A DNA stretch of 5,016 bases from Flavobacteriaceae bacterium TMED68 (GTDB lineage: Bacteria; Bacteroidota; Bacteroidia; Flavobacteriales; Flavobacteriaceae). The stretch is from NCBI GenBank assembly GCA_002167525.1, contig NHDV01000005.1:194565-199580 (forward strand), given 5' to 3'. Both the position numbers and the translations under genes were made by a program. The first letter of the stretch is position 1; each line of letters starts with the position of its first letter. A model generated the notes under the pieces. The model saw nothing but the letters and a program-made list of their open reading frames with translations. It was not told the DNA's origin and searched no databases. Shown one piece after another: positions 1-5,016 of the stretch.

Positions 1-2
1 CA

Positions 3-1181
3 TACAAGCTTTATGCAAATAATTATTTAAACAACGACGAAGATCAAACTATTCCTTTTTCAGGAGGAATAACATTTCATCAACACTTGTCTCAGCAAAT
101 AGTTAACTTAATTTTATCAGATACTGAAATACAAATTGCTGAATTTATAATTGGCAGCATTGATGAAAGTGGGTATTTAAGAAGGAGTAATGAGGAGCTA
201 GTTGATGATTTAGCATTCACTCAAAATCTTTTTGTGGACAAATTACTTGTAGAAAAAATAATAAAATCGGTGCAATCTTTAGATCCTGTTGGAGTTGGAG
301 CTCGATCACTTCAGGAGTGCCTTGAACTTCAATTAGAAAAAAAGGATATCAATAGACCCGAAGTAAACTATGGATTAAAAATTATTAAAAATCATTTTAA
401 TGAATTTAGTCATAAGCATTATAAAAAACTGCAAGAGAGGCTTGGCATTGATCAAGAAACATTGAAAATAACTCTAGATTTAATAAGTAAGTTGAATCCA
501 AAGCCTGGGGGAGCACTAACTTTAAATAATCAAAATACTCAAATAGTTCCTGATTTTATTTTAACTATTGAGGATGGAAATTTATACGTAAGGCTAAACA
601 AAAGAAATGAACCACAACTAAGAGTTTCAAATACTTACAAAGAGATGCTTTCTGGATACTCAGAAACAAAGTCTAAATCAAATAAAGATGCTGTTCAATT
701 TATTAAACAAAAATTAGATTCAGCCCAATGGTTTATCGATGCTATTAGGCAGAGATACCAGACTTTAACTTTAACAATTAATGCAATACTTGACCATCAA
801 AGAGAATATTTTATAAGTGGAGACGAAAAAAAACTTAAACCTATGATTCTTAAAGATATTGCAGATAAAGTTAATATGGATATTTCAACAATATCAAGAG
901 TAGCAAATAGTAAATATATTGATACACCTTATGGATCAAAATTATTAAAAACTTTTTTTTCAGAGGGATTAAAAAATAGAGAAGGTGAAGATGTATCATC
1001 AATAGAAATAAAAAAAATACTTGAACAATTCATAATTAATGAAAACAAAAAAAAACCACTAACAGATCAAATACTTTCAGCGATGATGAAAAAAAAGGGC
1101 TATATTATAGCAAGGAGAACGGTCGCAAAATACAGAGAGCAGCTTGAAATTCCAGTTGCAAGACTAAGAAAAGAGCTTTAA
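3..1181 (+). CDS. rpoN: RNA polymerase sigma-54 factor RpoN, 5'-truncated by window edge
   Basis: Alternative sigma factor that directs RNA polymerase to -24/-12 promoters and needs AAA+ activators to open them. The frame is open from the first full codon at position 3, so the start lies upstream; a TTG at 87 is internal, because the 28 codons before it already match the core-binding domain. About 392 residues are visible against a usual 470-500. In order: the core-binding region with DPVGVGARSLQECL at 282-323, then LNPKPGG and IVPDF; the helix-turn-helix at about 843-920 (LKDIADKV...STISRVANSKYIDTPYG); and the RpoN box ARRTVAKYR at 1110-1136, which reads the -24 element. The stop is TAA at 1179. 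Region I and its activator-contacting residues are outside the window. The gene appears intact. It ends 6 bases from the convergent barrel gene. I see no convincing -24/-12 site in this window, so its targets lie elsewhere. Identification is very secure. Confidence 0.97.
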   Translation, partial: YKLYANNYLNNDEDQTIPFSGGITFHQHLSQQIVNLILSDTEIQIAEFIIGSIDESGYLRRSNEELVDDLAFTQNLFVDKLLVEKIIKSVQSLDPVGVGARSLQECLELQLEKKDINRPEVNYGLKIIKNHFNEFSHKHYKKLQERLGIDQETLKITLDLISKLNPKPGGALTLNNQNTQIVPDFILTIEDGNLYVRLNKRNEPQLRVSNTYKEMLSGYSETKSKSNKDAVQFIKQKLDSAQWFIDAIRQRYQTLTLTINAILDHQREYFISGDEKKLKPMILKDIADKVNMDISTISRVANSKYIDTPYGSKLLKTFFSEGLKNREGEDVSSIEIKKILEQFIINENKKKPLTDQILSAMMKKKGYIIARRTVAKYREQLEIPVARLRKEL

Positions 1182-1187
1182 GCTATA

Positions 1188-1889
1188 TTATAAAACGAAA
1201 AAAATCAATCCCAGTTTTATGGGTTTTATTCTAATCGAAGGGCTATCTGGATTCATATTGTTAGAATTAAAAACAGGCGTTAATGGGTATGAAAAATAGA
1301 AATTCCAAGTATTAAAACCAAAACTTACAAAAGCATTTGTCCCAAATATATTTATATCTTGATTGATTGTTTCAAAATTTAAATTTTCAGTAGCTCTAAT
1401 TTGGAAGTTCCAATTAATTTTAATGCCCCCATAAACCCTCCAAAAAGCATAATCTAAATTTGATGAATTTCTCCATCTAATTGAAATAGGGATTTCAAAA
1501 GATTTGACAGATAAAGAGAAAGAATTATTAATGTTTTTATCCAAATCAAAAGAGTACATACCGTTTTCTTTTGGAATTAAATTTGTTGTAAATTTTTCAA
1601 AACTAATTCCTAAACCCAAACCTGAAGATAATTTACCTGACACACTTAATGGGATGTCACGGATCAAACCTAATTGAAAATGACGTGATAAACCTCTTGT
1701 TTTAAAATCATCTTGATTAGTCCTTAATAACATTAACGATGTACCAAAGTATAGCTGATCTTCTCTGTAAAAAATTGAATCTGATCGCTGATCTGTCTTT
1801 TGACTTTGAAGTAAATAAGGGAATATAAATGGTATTGATAATAGACCAAAAGATATATATTTCCTTAAGAGTTTATAGTTTAATTTCAC
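1188..1889 (-). CDS. Outer-membrane beta-barrel (porin-family, PorT-like) protein
   Basis: Predicted secreted outer-membrane barrel of 233 residues; no substrate or partner can be read from the sequence. Residues 1-30 look like a signal peptide: a basic start (MKLNYKLLRK), a hydrophobic stretch at about 12-27, then LQSQK. The mature part alternates polar and hydrophobic residues, is rich in Gly, Phe and Tyr, has short polar turns, and ends in a hydrophobic strand (LGLIFFVL), as outer-membrane barrels do. Segments such as YREDQLYFGTS, FWRVYGGIK and FGFNTWNFYF resemble the 'porin family protein' that I recall beside rpoN and exbD in Flavobacteriia. The start chosen is GTG (1887-1889): an in-frame TAG lies a short way upstream and the next Met is residue 111. 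The gene follows exbD copy B, but a terminator separates them, ending about 12 bases before the GTG. A link to gliding or type IX secretion (PorT/SprT) is possible but not shown. The gene is secure; its function is not. Confidence 0.85.
   Translation of the reverse strand: MKLNYKLLRKYISFGLLSIPFIFPYLLQSQKTDQRSDSIFYREDQLYFGTSLMLLRTNQDDFKTRGLSRHFQLGLIRDIPLSVSGKLSSGLGLGISFEKFTTNLIPKENGMYSFDLDKNINNSFSLSVKSFEIPISIRWRNSSNLDYAFWRVYGGIKINWNFQIRATENLNFETINQDINIFGTNAFVSFGFNTWNFYFSYPLTPVFNSNNMNPDSPSIRIKPIKLGLIFFVL
1210..1230 (+). terminator. Weak hairpin, possible rpoN terminator
   Basis: A 4-bp stem (CCCA at 1210-1213, TGGG at 1220-1223) with a 6-base loop is followed by TTTTATT on the plus strand. It lies inside the 3' end of the convergent barrel gene. 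With only 6 bases between the two stop codons, rpoN transcription must end within that gene, and this is the nearest candidate. On the minus strand the same stem is followed by a T-rich stretch (about 1197-1208), so it could serve both directions. The stem is short, so confidence is low. Confidence 0.3.
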
Positions 1890-1922
1890 TTTAAAATAAA
1901 AAAGTACCTATGAAAGGTACTT
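1890..1922 (-). terminator. Rho-independent terminator of the exb operon
   Basis: A perfect 8-bp inverted repeat (AAGTACCT at 1902-1909, AGGTACTT at 1915-1922) with a 5-base loop is followed, reading the minus strand, by a T-rich tract (TTTTATTTT). It begins about 30 bases after the exbD copy B stop. Its T tract runs almost to the GTG of the barrel gene, so it may act both as operon terminator and as a leader structure or attenuator for that gene. The plus-strand side lacks a T tract, so it works in the minus direction only. Confidence 0.75.
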
Positions 1923-1952
1923 GTACAGTAAATTAGAAATTTGCTCAGACTG

Positions 1953-2435
1953 TTAATTCAAATTTTGGGTATAGTCACCAACTCTAGTTGTATAATTTAT
2001 TTTCAACGCTTGAACTTTTCGAAGCTCTTGTTTTATGTCTTGGATTAGTCCCATTTTGGTATCACTGTCTACCTTTAAGGCAGTTGTTAAAACATTTTGT
2101 AATTCTTGTCTTTTGGAAGCACGTTCGGCAAGAATAAAAGCACCAACTTCATCAACGGAAGCAAATTTATCATTTAGTTGAATCCTTGCACTTGAACCGT
2201 ATTTATCTTGATACCTTGATGAAGGTTTGCCGGCGTATATATACATAACACGATCTTTTTTGTCAAGCTTTTGTATCTGGTCAGCTGCAGGTAACTTATT
2301 TGCAACCATCAAAGTGCTGTCACGCATTACTGTGGCAACCATAAAAAAGAAAAGTAACATAAAGACTATATCAGGAAGTGATGCTGTTGAAATAGCAGGT
2401 AAATCCCCTCCCTTTTTCTTTTTGAATTTCGACAT
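1953..2435 (-). CDS. exbD: ExbD/TolR biopolymer transport protein, copy B
   Basis: Inner-membrane motor subunit that pairs with ExbB and uses the proton gradient to energise TonB-dependent transport or a related envelope process. It has 160 residues. A basic cytoplasmic tail (SKFKKKKGG) is followed by one membrane helix at about 20-38 (SLPDIVFMLLFFFMVATVM) carrying the conserved proton-path aspartate D22, which corresponds to D25 of E. coli ExbD. The rest is periplasmic: a linker rich in Lys and Asp, a strand-like VMYIYAG, IQLNDKFASVDEVGAF, and a helix around 126-141 (TKMGLIQDIKQELRKV) before the final strand KINYTT. The ATG at 2433-2435 lies 11 bases after the copy A stop, so the two are surely co-transcribed. 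It is the last gene before the operon terminator. It differs strongly from copy A outside the membrane helix, so the two are not a recent duplication. Confidence 0.95.
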   Translation of the reverse strand: MSKFKKKKGGDLPAISTASLPDIVFMLLFFFMVATVMRDSTLMVANKLPAADQIQKLDKKDRVMYIYAGKPSSRYQDKYGSSARIQLNDKFASVDEVGAFILAERASKRQELQNVLTTALKVDSDTKMGLIQDIKQELRKVQALKINYTTRVGDYTQNLN

Positions 2436-2446
2436 TTTATAATTAT

Positions 2447-3073
2447 TTAATTAAGTTTAGTTGATTCTGCTTCCGATAGTTTTTGAGGGTACATAATTTT
2501 TACTTGATCTAGTTTAGGCTTAAGCTTCACTTGTCTTTCTGAACTTGTCCTAGGGTCATCATATTGTTTTTGTGCTTCTACAAAATTTATTCCTAAATCA
2601 GCCCCAAATAATCTTTCAAATTCGCGGTTTCTTAAATCATTATAAGCAGCTACTAACTCGTTTTGAACTGCAATATAAACTTTGTAAGAAGTCTCCCTGT
2701 CGTTTTTTAAAGATATTATCGCTTTATCAGGATTATCAGAGGATGACTCGTTACGTTCACCTTGACAATAGTCACAGGCCTCATCTCCAACACCTCCACC
2801 ATTGTCTAAGAAGGCTATAGCAAGGGATCTTAAATCAGCAATATCAACAAGCTCTTCCTCAACTAAAAGCTGGTCGTTTTTACTAACAAGGACAGTAAAA
2901 ATATTTTTTTCTCTTATTATAGGAGGATCAACTTGATCTTCCATTGGGGGTAATTTCCTGTTTAAACCACTATCAGTTTCAATGGTTGTCGTAACCAAAA
3001 AGAAAATCAAAAGAAGAAATGCTATGTCTGCCATAGAACCAGCATTTACTTCAGGTGCAGATCTTTTAGCCAT
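2447..3073 (-). CDS. exbD: ExbD/TolR biopolymer transport protein, copy A, with CxxC insert
   Basis: Second ExbD-family motor subunit, encoded upstream of copy B. It has 208 residues, well above the roughly 140 of E. coli ExbD. The N-terminal tail APEVNAGSMADI leads into one membrane helix at about 14-32 with the conserved aspartate D16. A proline-rich linker follows (KLPPMEDQVDPP), then the periplasmic domain: NIFTVLVSKNDQLLVEEE, a helix at 77-90, then a Gly-, acid- and Ser-rich insert at about 91-115 containing CDYC (C100 and C103, encoded at 2765-2776), then AIISLKNDRETSYKVYIAVQNELVAAYNDLRN, and a long charged C-terminal tail of about 55 residues. The start ATG (3071-3073) lies 6 bases after the stop of the tetraspan gene. 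The tail and CxxC insert are absent from E. coli ExbD; from memory, they recur in flavobacterial copies. The gene looks intact and co-transcribed with its neighbours. Confidence 0.95.
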   Translation of the reverse strand: MAKRSAPEVNAGSMADIAFLLLIFFLVTTTIETDSGLNRKLPPMEDQVDPPIIREKNIFTVLVSKNDQLLVEEELVDIADLRSLAIAFLDNGGGVGDEACDYCQGERNESSSDNPDKAIISLKNDRETSYKVYIAVQNELVAAYNDLRNREFERLFGADLGINFVEAQKQYDDPRTSSERQVKLKPKLDQVKIMYPQKLSEAESTKLN

Positions 3074-3079
3074 TAATAA

Positions 3080-3529
3080 TTATTTTTTTAAAATTTTCTT
3101 TGCCCCCGAAAGAAGCATGGACAAAATTGCAAGCGTTGCAAGAATGTAAAACATTCTTAGACCCGTTCCAACCCATCGAGAACCAGAGGCAGATAATACC
3201 TCTCCATCCTTCATGGGAGTCTCTACCCCATCTGAAGCAGCATAAGCTATAATTGTCACTACAATAAAACATCCTATGAAAATTAGTGACTTTTTTAACT
3301 TTTTAGAGCTAGATGTGAGGTTTAATATTGAAAACACTAAAGTTATCGATACTGTTATAGAGAGTATAGCTATTGCTAGTGATACAAGAGGAGAAACTGT
3401 TGCAAAGTCTCCAGAGCTCGCAGCCATTTTAATCTCTTCATCTCCTGCCCCAATAATCCTAAAAAGAAAAACTACTCCAAGTAATCCAAAAACTGCACTT
3501 ACAATTTTAACGATGGTCTGTAAATTCAT
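3080..3529 (-). CDS. Uncharacterised four-helix inner-membrane protein of the exb operon
   Basis: I recognise no characterised family. The 149-residue protein has four hydrophobic stretches that look like membrane helices, at about 7-26, 46-70, 81-98 and 121-142. The loop between helices 2 and 3 (SSSKKLKK) and the C-terminal tail (KKILKK) are basic; loop 1 (GAGDEE...) and loop 3 (SDGVETPMKDGEVLSASGSRW) are acidic or neutral. By the positive-inside rule both ends face the cytoplasm and loops 1 and 3 face the periplasm. There is no cleavable signal peptide and no catalytic motif. It sits between exbB (11-base gap) and exbD copy A (6-base gap), so it is almost certainly co-expressed with the motor. 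From memory, a similar small membrane protein occupies this place in other Flavobacteriia, which suggests an accessory subunit or assembly factor; that role is inference. That the gene is real rests on the tight spacing and its clear membrane pattern. Confidence 0.88.
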   Translation of the reverse strand: MNLQTIVKIVSAVFGLLGVVFLFRIIGAGDEEIKMAASSGDFATVSPLVSLAIAILSITVSITLVFSILNLTSSSKKLKKSLIFIGCFIVVTIIAYAASDGVETPMKDGEVLSASGSRWVGTGLRMFYILATLAILSMLLSGAKKILKK

Positions 3530-3540
3530 TTAATTTTTTT

Positions 3541-4299
3541 TTATTTTTTTTGAGCTACTAAAACATCGATTAAGGTAATAGAAGCATCTTCCATGTCGTT
3601 TACAATACTATCAATTTTAGCAACAATATAATTGTAAAAAACTTGAAGAATAATAGCAACAATTAATCCAAATACAGTAGTTAAGAGTGCTACTTTAATA
3701 CCTCCTGCCACAAGTGAAGGCTGCATGTCACCAGCAGCTTCAATTTTGTCAAATGCCTGAATCATTCCAATTACAGTACCCATAAAGCCAAGCATAGGTG
3801 CTAACGCTATAAACAAAGAAATCCATGAAACATTTTTTTCTAATTGCCCCATTTGAACACCTCCATATGCGACGACTGCTTTTTCAGCGCTTTCTACTCC
3901 TTCATCCATTCGATCAAGTCCCTGATAAAAGATTGACGCAACTGGTCCCTTAGTATTTCTACAAAATTCTTTTGCAGCGTCAACTCCTCCTGATGAAAGT
4001 GCTTCTTCTACTCCATCGGTTAATTTTTTTGTATTAGTGGTAGCTAGATTAAGAAAAATTATGCGTTCAATCGATATTGCCAGCCCAAGTATCAAACATA
4101 TTAAGACGATTCCCATGAAACCCGGTCCTCCCTCAATAAAGCGTTTTTTTAGTTCTTGTGTAAATGAAGCAGATTGCGCAGGAGCTTCCTCATCTTGAAA
4201 TGTTGCGGTTTCTGTTGTCACTGTATTAATAGTTAATACTGCTGCTCTAGTAGTTGCCATAAAGCCCAGTAGTGCAAAGACAAAAATTAGTTTTCTCAT
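3541..4299 (-). CDS. exbB: MotA/TolQ/ExbB family proton channel protein
   Basis: Inner-membrane stator subunit; in known complexes an ExbB pentamer surrounds a pair of ExbD helices and passes protons to drive force generation on TonB. It has 252 residues. Residues 1-20 (MRKLIFVFALLGFMATTRAA) look like a signal peptide or extra helix, followed by a Thr/Glu/Ala-rich stretch to about 55. Three family helices come next: about 59-80 (GPGFMGIVLICLILGLAISIE), 158-180 with the hallmark APMLGFMGTVIGMIQAF, and 203-225 (VALLTTVFGLIVAIILQVFY). A large cytoplasmic part lies between the first two, including EKAVVAYGGVQMGQLEKN. The conserved Thr residues in helices 2 and 3 are present (T175; T207/T208). The ATG (4297-4299) has an A-rich leader and no Shine-Dalgarno sequence, as is usual in Bacteroidota. 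It is the first gene of the four-gene operon, behind a 201-base non-coding gap. Membership of the family is certain; whether it serves TonB or a TolQ-like role is not. Confidence 0.95.
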   Translation of the reverse strand: MRKLIFVFALLGFMATTRAAVLTINTVTTETATFQDEEAPAQSASFTQELKKRFIEGGPGFMGIVLICLILGLAISIERIIFLNLATTNTKKLTDGVEEALSSGGVDAAKEFCRNTKGPVASIFYQGLDRMDEGVESAEKAVVAYGGVQMGQLEKNVSWISLFIALAPMLGFMGTVIGMIQAFDKIEAAGDMQPSLVAGGIKVALLTTVFGLIVAIILQVFYNYIVAKIDSIVNDMEDASITLIDVLVAQKK

Positions 4300-4369
4300 T
4301 TTAATATTGTTTGTTCTATAAATTTAAATGCCGTTAAAGATAAAAAAAAATAAATATGATTTTAATTTT

Positions 4370-4403
4370 AAAAGATTAATTATAACTATGCTTAACACAC
4401 AAA
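4370..4403 (-). promoter_or_regulatory. Possible Bacteroidota-type promoter for the exbB operon
   Basis: On the minus strand a TTTG (4403-4400) lies 21 bases before TAATCTTTT (4378-4370), a loose match to the Bacteroidota -33 TTTG / -7 TAnnTTTG pattern. A second loose -7 candidate, TATCTTTA, is at 4342-4335 but has no partner TTTG at the right distance. Neither is an exact match. The gap is so AT-rich that such partial matches are expected by chance, so this marks where the promoter probably lies rather than a proven site. Confidence 0.25.
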
Positions 4404-4430
4404 ATTTTTCATTTTTCTTAGTTAAATATC

Positions 4431-4454
4431 AAAAAATTAAAAAATCTCTAAGAT
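4431..4454 (-). terminator. Weak hairpin with T tract after the nitroreductase gene
   Basis: Reading the minus strand, a 4-bp stem (ATCT/AGAT, 4454-4451 and 4447-4444) with a 3-base loop is followed by TTTTTTAATTTTTT. It lies about 47 bases after the nitroreductase stop and upstream of exbB. The long T tract fits a terminator but the stem is very short, so it may be only an AT-rich coincidence. Confidence 0.25.
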
Positions 4455-4500
4455 ATTGTATCCCTATTATTAAAGTTTAATATAATTAGCTTTATGAAAT

Positions 4501-5016
4501 TTATTTAAACCAGGAAACTTTGTCTTGATATGAACCTGGTATACGCCTTTCTACCTTATTATCATAATATCCCATATAATAAATACCTAAGCACTTTTCA
4601 CCTTTTTTAAGTTTAATAAATTCATGAACATAATTAATAAGTTTTGAAGAACTCCAATATGAACCAATATTCAATTCAGTTGACATTAGCCACATATTTT
4701 GAACGGCCATGGAAACTGACGCTATTTCCTCCCATTCTGGAATCGAATTCAAAGGATCTCTTTGCATACATATCAAAATTATTACAGATGACCTTTTTAT
4801 ATTATTATTTATATTTTCATATTTATATTCAGAGAATTTTGTTGTTGTAGTTTTGTATTTTTCAGACAAGAATTTACCAAACTCATTTTTGAAAACATTT
4901 TGTAAAACTTTAAATCTCCATGGTTCAGTTTTTTTGTGGGTTGGTGCGAAATTACCTGCTTTAAGAATAAGTTTTAAATCTTTATTTTTAATAGGTCTAT
5001 TATTGAATTGTTTAGG
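4501..5016 (-). CDS. Nitroreductase family protein (YdjA-like), N-terminus beyond window edge
   Basis: FMN-dependent, NAD(P)H-using oxidoreductase of the nitroreductase superfamily; the natural substrate cannot be told. The frame is open to the window edge, giving 171 visible residues; the true start is to the right. An in-frame TTG at 4867-4869 is not the start, because family motifs lie upstream of it. Those are NRPIKNKDLKLILKAGNFAPTHKKTEPWRF at the left end of the visible fragment, where the R-P...L..IL.AG..AP.H....PWRF pattern is that of the YdjA-type branch and contributes FMN contacts. Later come WEEIASVSMAVQNMWLMSTELNIGSYWSS, the usual helix and the Gly-Ser-Tyr-Trp-Ser FMN-site segment, and GYYDNKVER near the C-terminus. 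The stop is TAA at 4501-4503. Only a few residues appear to be missing at the N-terminus, judging from the family. It is separated from exbB by 201 bases, so there is no strong reason to link its function to the motor operon. Confidence 0.9.
   Translation of the reverse strand, partial: PKQFNNRPIKNKDLKLILKAGNFAPTHKKTEPWRFKVLQNVFKNEFGKFLSEKYKTTTTKFSEYKYENINNNIKRSSVIILICMQRDPLNSIPEWEEIASVSMAVQNMWLMSTELNIGSYWSSSKLINYVHEFIKLKKGEKCLGIYYMGYYDNKVERRIPGSYQDKVSWFK

Larger units (their letters stand above)
4300..4500. other. AT-rich intergenic gap between nitroreductase and exbB
   Basis: This 201-base stretch separates two genes on the minus strand and should hold the end of the nitroreductase transcript and the promoter of the exb operon. 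It is very AT-rich with many A and T runs. I see a weak terminator-like hairpin and loose promoter matches, but no strong inverted repeat that would mark an operator and no riboswitch-like structure. An open frame of 50 codons on the plus strand (4328-4480) crosses it but is judged spurious. Confidence 0.6.

Noticed and set aside
87..89. TTG as the start of rpoN
   Set aside because: The frame stays open to the window edge and the upstream residues (ending ITFHQH before the TTG) continue the sigma-54 core-binding domain, so this is an internal Leu codon.
151..170. TTGGCA-like string inside rpoN as a sigma-54 promoter
   Set aside because: No TTGC-type -12 element follows at the right spacing and it lies within coding sequence. 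A similar GGCA string near 440 also fails.
953..960. Run of eight T in rpoN as a frameshift or slippage site
   Set aside because: The frame continues through the run into the conserved FFSEGL segment and on to the RpoN box, so no frameshift is needed or indicated.
2227..2442. Plus-strand open frame opposite exbD copy B
   Set aside because: It is fully antisense to a well-conserved ExbD gene and its product resembles no known family; it is a by-product of the real gene's codon use.
2572..2820. Plus-strand open frame opposite exbD copy A
   Set aside because: Antisense to the conserved ExbD periplasmic domain; its product is Leu-, His- and Gln-rich with no domain.
3066..3533. Overlapping frames on both strands across the tetraspan gene (3066-3272 minus, 3276-3533 plus)
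   Set aside because: Both overlap the 149-residue gene, which has the better operon spacing, an ATG start and a coherent four-helix pattern. The alternatives show no such signal.
4328..4480. Plus-strand open frame of 50 codons starting with ATG in the intergenic gap
   Set aside because: It starts only 28 bases from the divergent exbB start, leaving no room for its own promoter and leader outside exbB. The predicted product is a Lys-, Ile- and Phe-rich string with no recognisable domain or membrane pattern, as expected from translating AT-rich DNA. Conservation in relatives would be needed to revive it.
4644..4850. Plus-strand open frame opposite the nitroreductase gene
   Set aside because: Antisense to recognisable nitroreductase motifs; no domain of its own.

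Overview
The window is low in GC (roughly one third by eye) and reads as chromosomal DNA of a Bacteroidota member, most likely a marine-type flavobacterium. The evidence is protein content close to flavobacterial versions of RpoN, ExbB, two ExbD paralogues and an outer-membrane barrel; A-rich leaders without clear Shine-Dalgarno sequences; and a gene order that I recall as common in Flavobacteriia (rpoN, porin-family protein, exbD, exbD, small membrane protein, exbB). I see no mobile element, CRISPR array, tRNA or rRNA.

Layout. Positions 1-1181 (+) hold the C-terminal four fifths or so of sigma-54 (rpoN), with its 5' end outside the window. It converges, with a 6-base gap, on a minus-strand gene for a secreted outer-membrane beta-barrel protein (1188-1889). 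Then comes a tight minus-strand operon, read right to left: exbB (3541-4299), an unnamed four-helix membrane protein (3080-3529), exbD copy A (2447-3073) and exbD copy B (1953-2435). Gaps between these genes are 11, 6 and 11 bases. The operon ends at a good rho-independent terminator (1902-1922), which lies directly in front of the barrel gene. A 201-base non-coding gap (4300-4500) upstream of exbB should hold the operon promoter. The right edge (4501-5016, minus) is the C-terminal part of a YdjA-like nitroreductase whose start lies outside the window.

How the genes work together. ExbB and ExbD form an inner-membrane proton-driven motor that normally powers TonB-dependent outer-membrane transport or a related envelope process. 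Two different ExbD subunits and a co-transcribed tetraspan protein suggest a motor with more parts than the E. coli ExbB-ExbD complex. The barrel protein downstream may be its outer-membrane counterpart, but that is only a neighbourhood argument. No tonB gene is visible. The best candidates for undescribed biology are the tetraspan protein and the CxxC-bearing insert of ExbD copy A. The rest is ordinary core-genome content.
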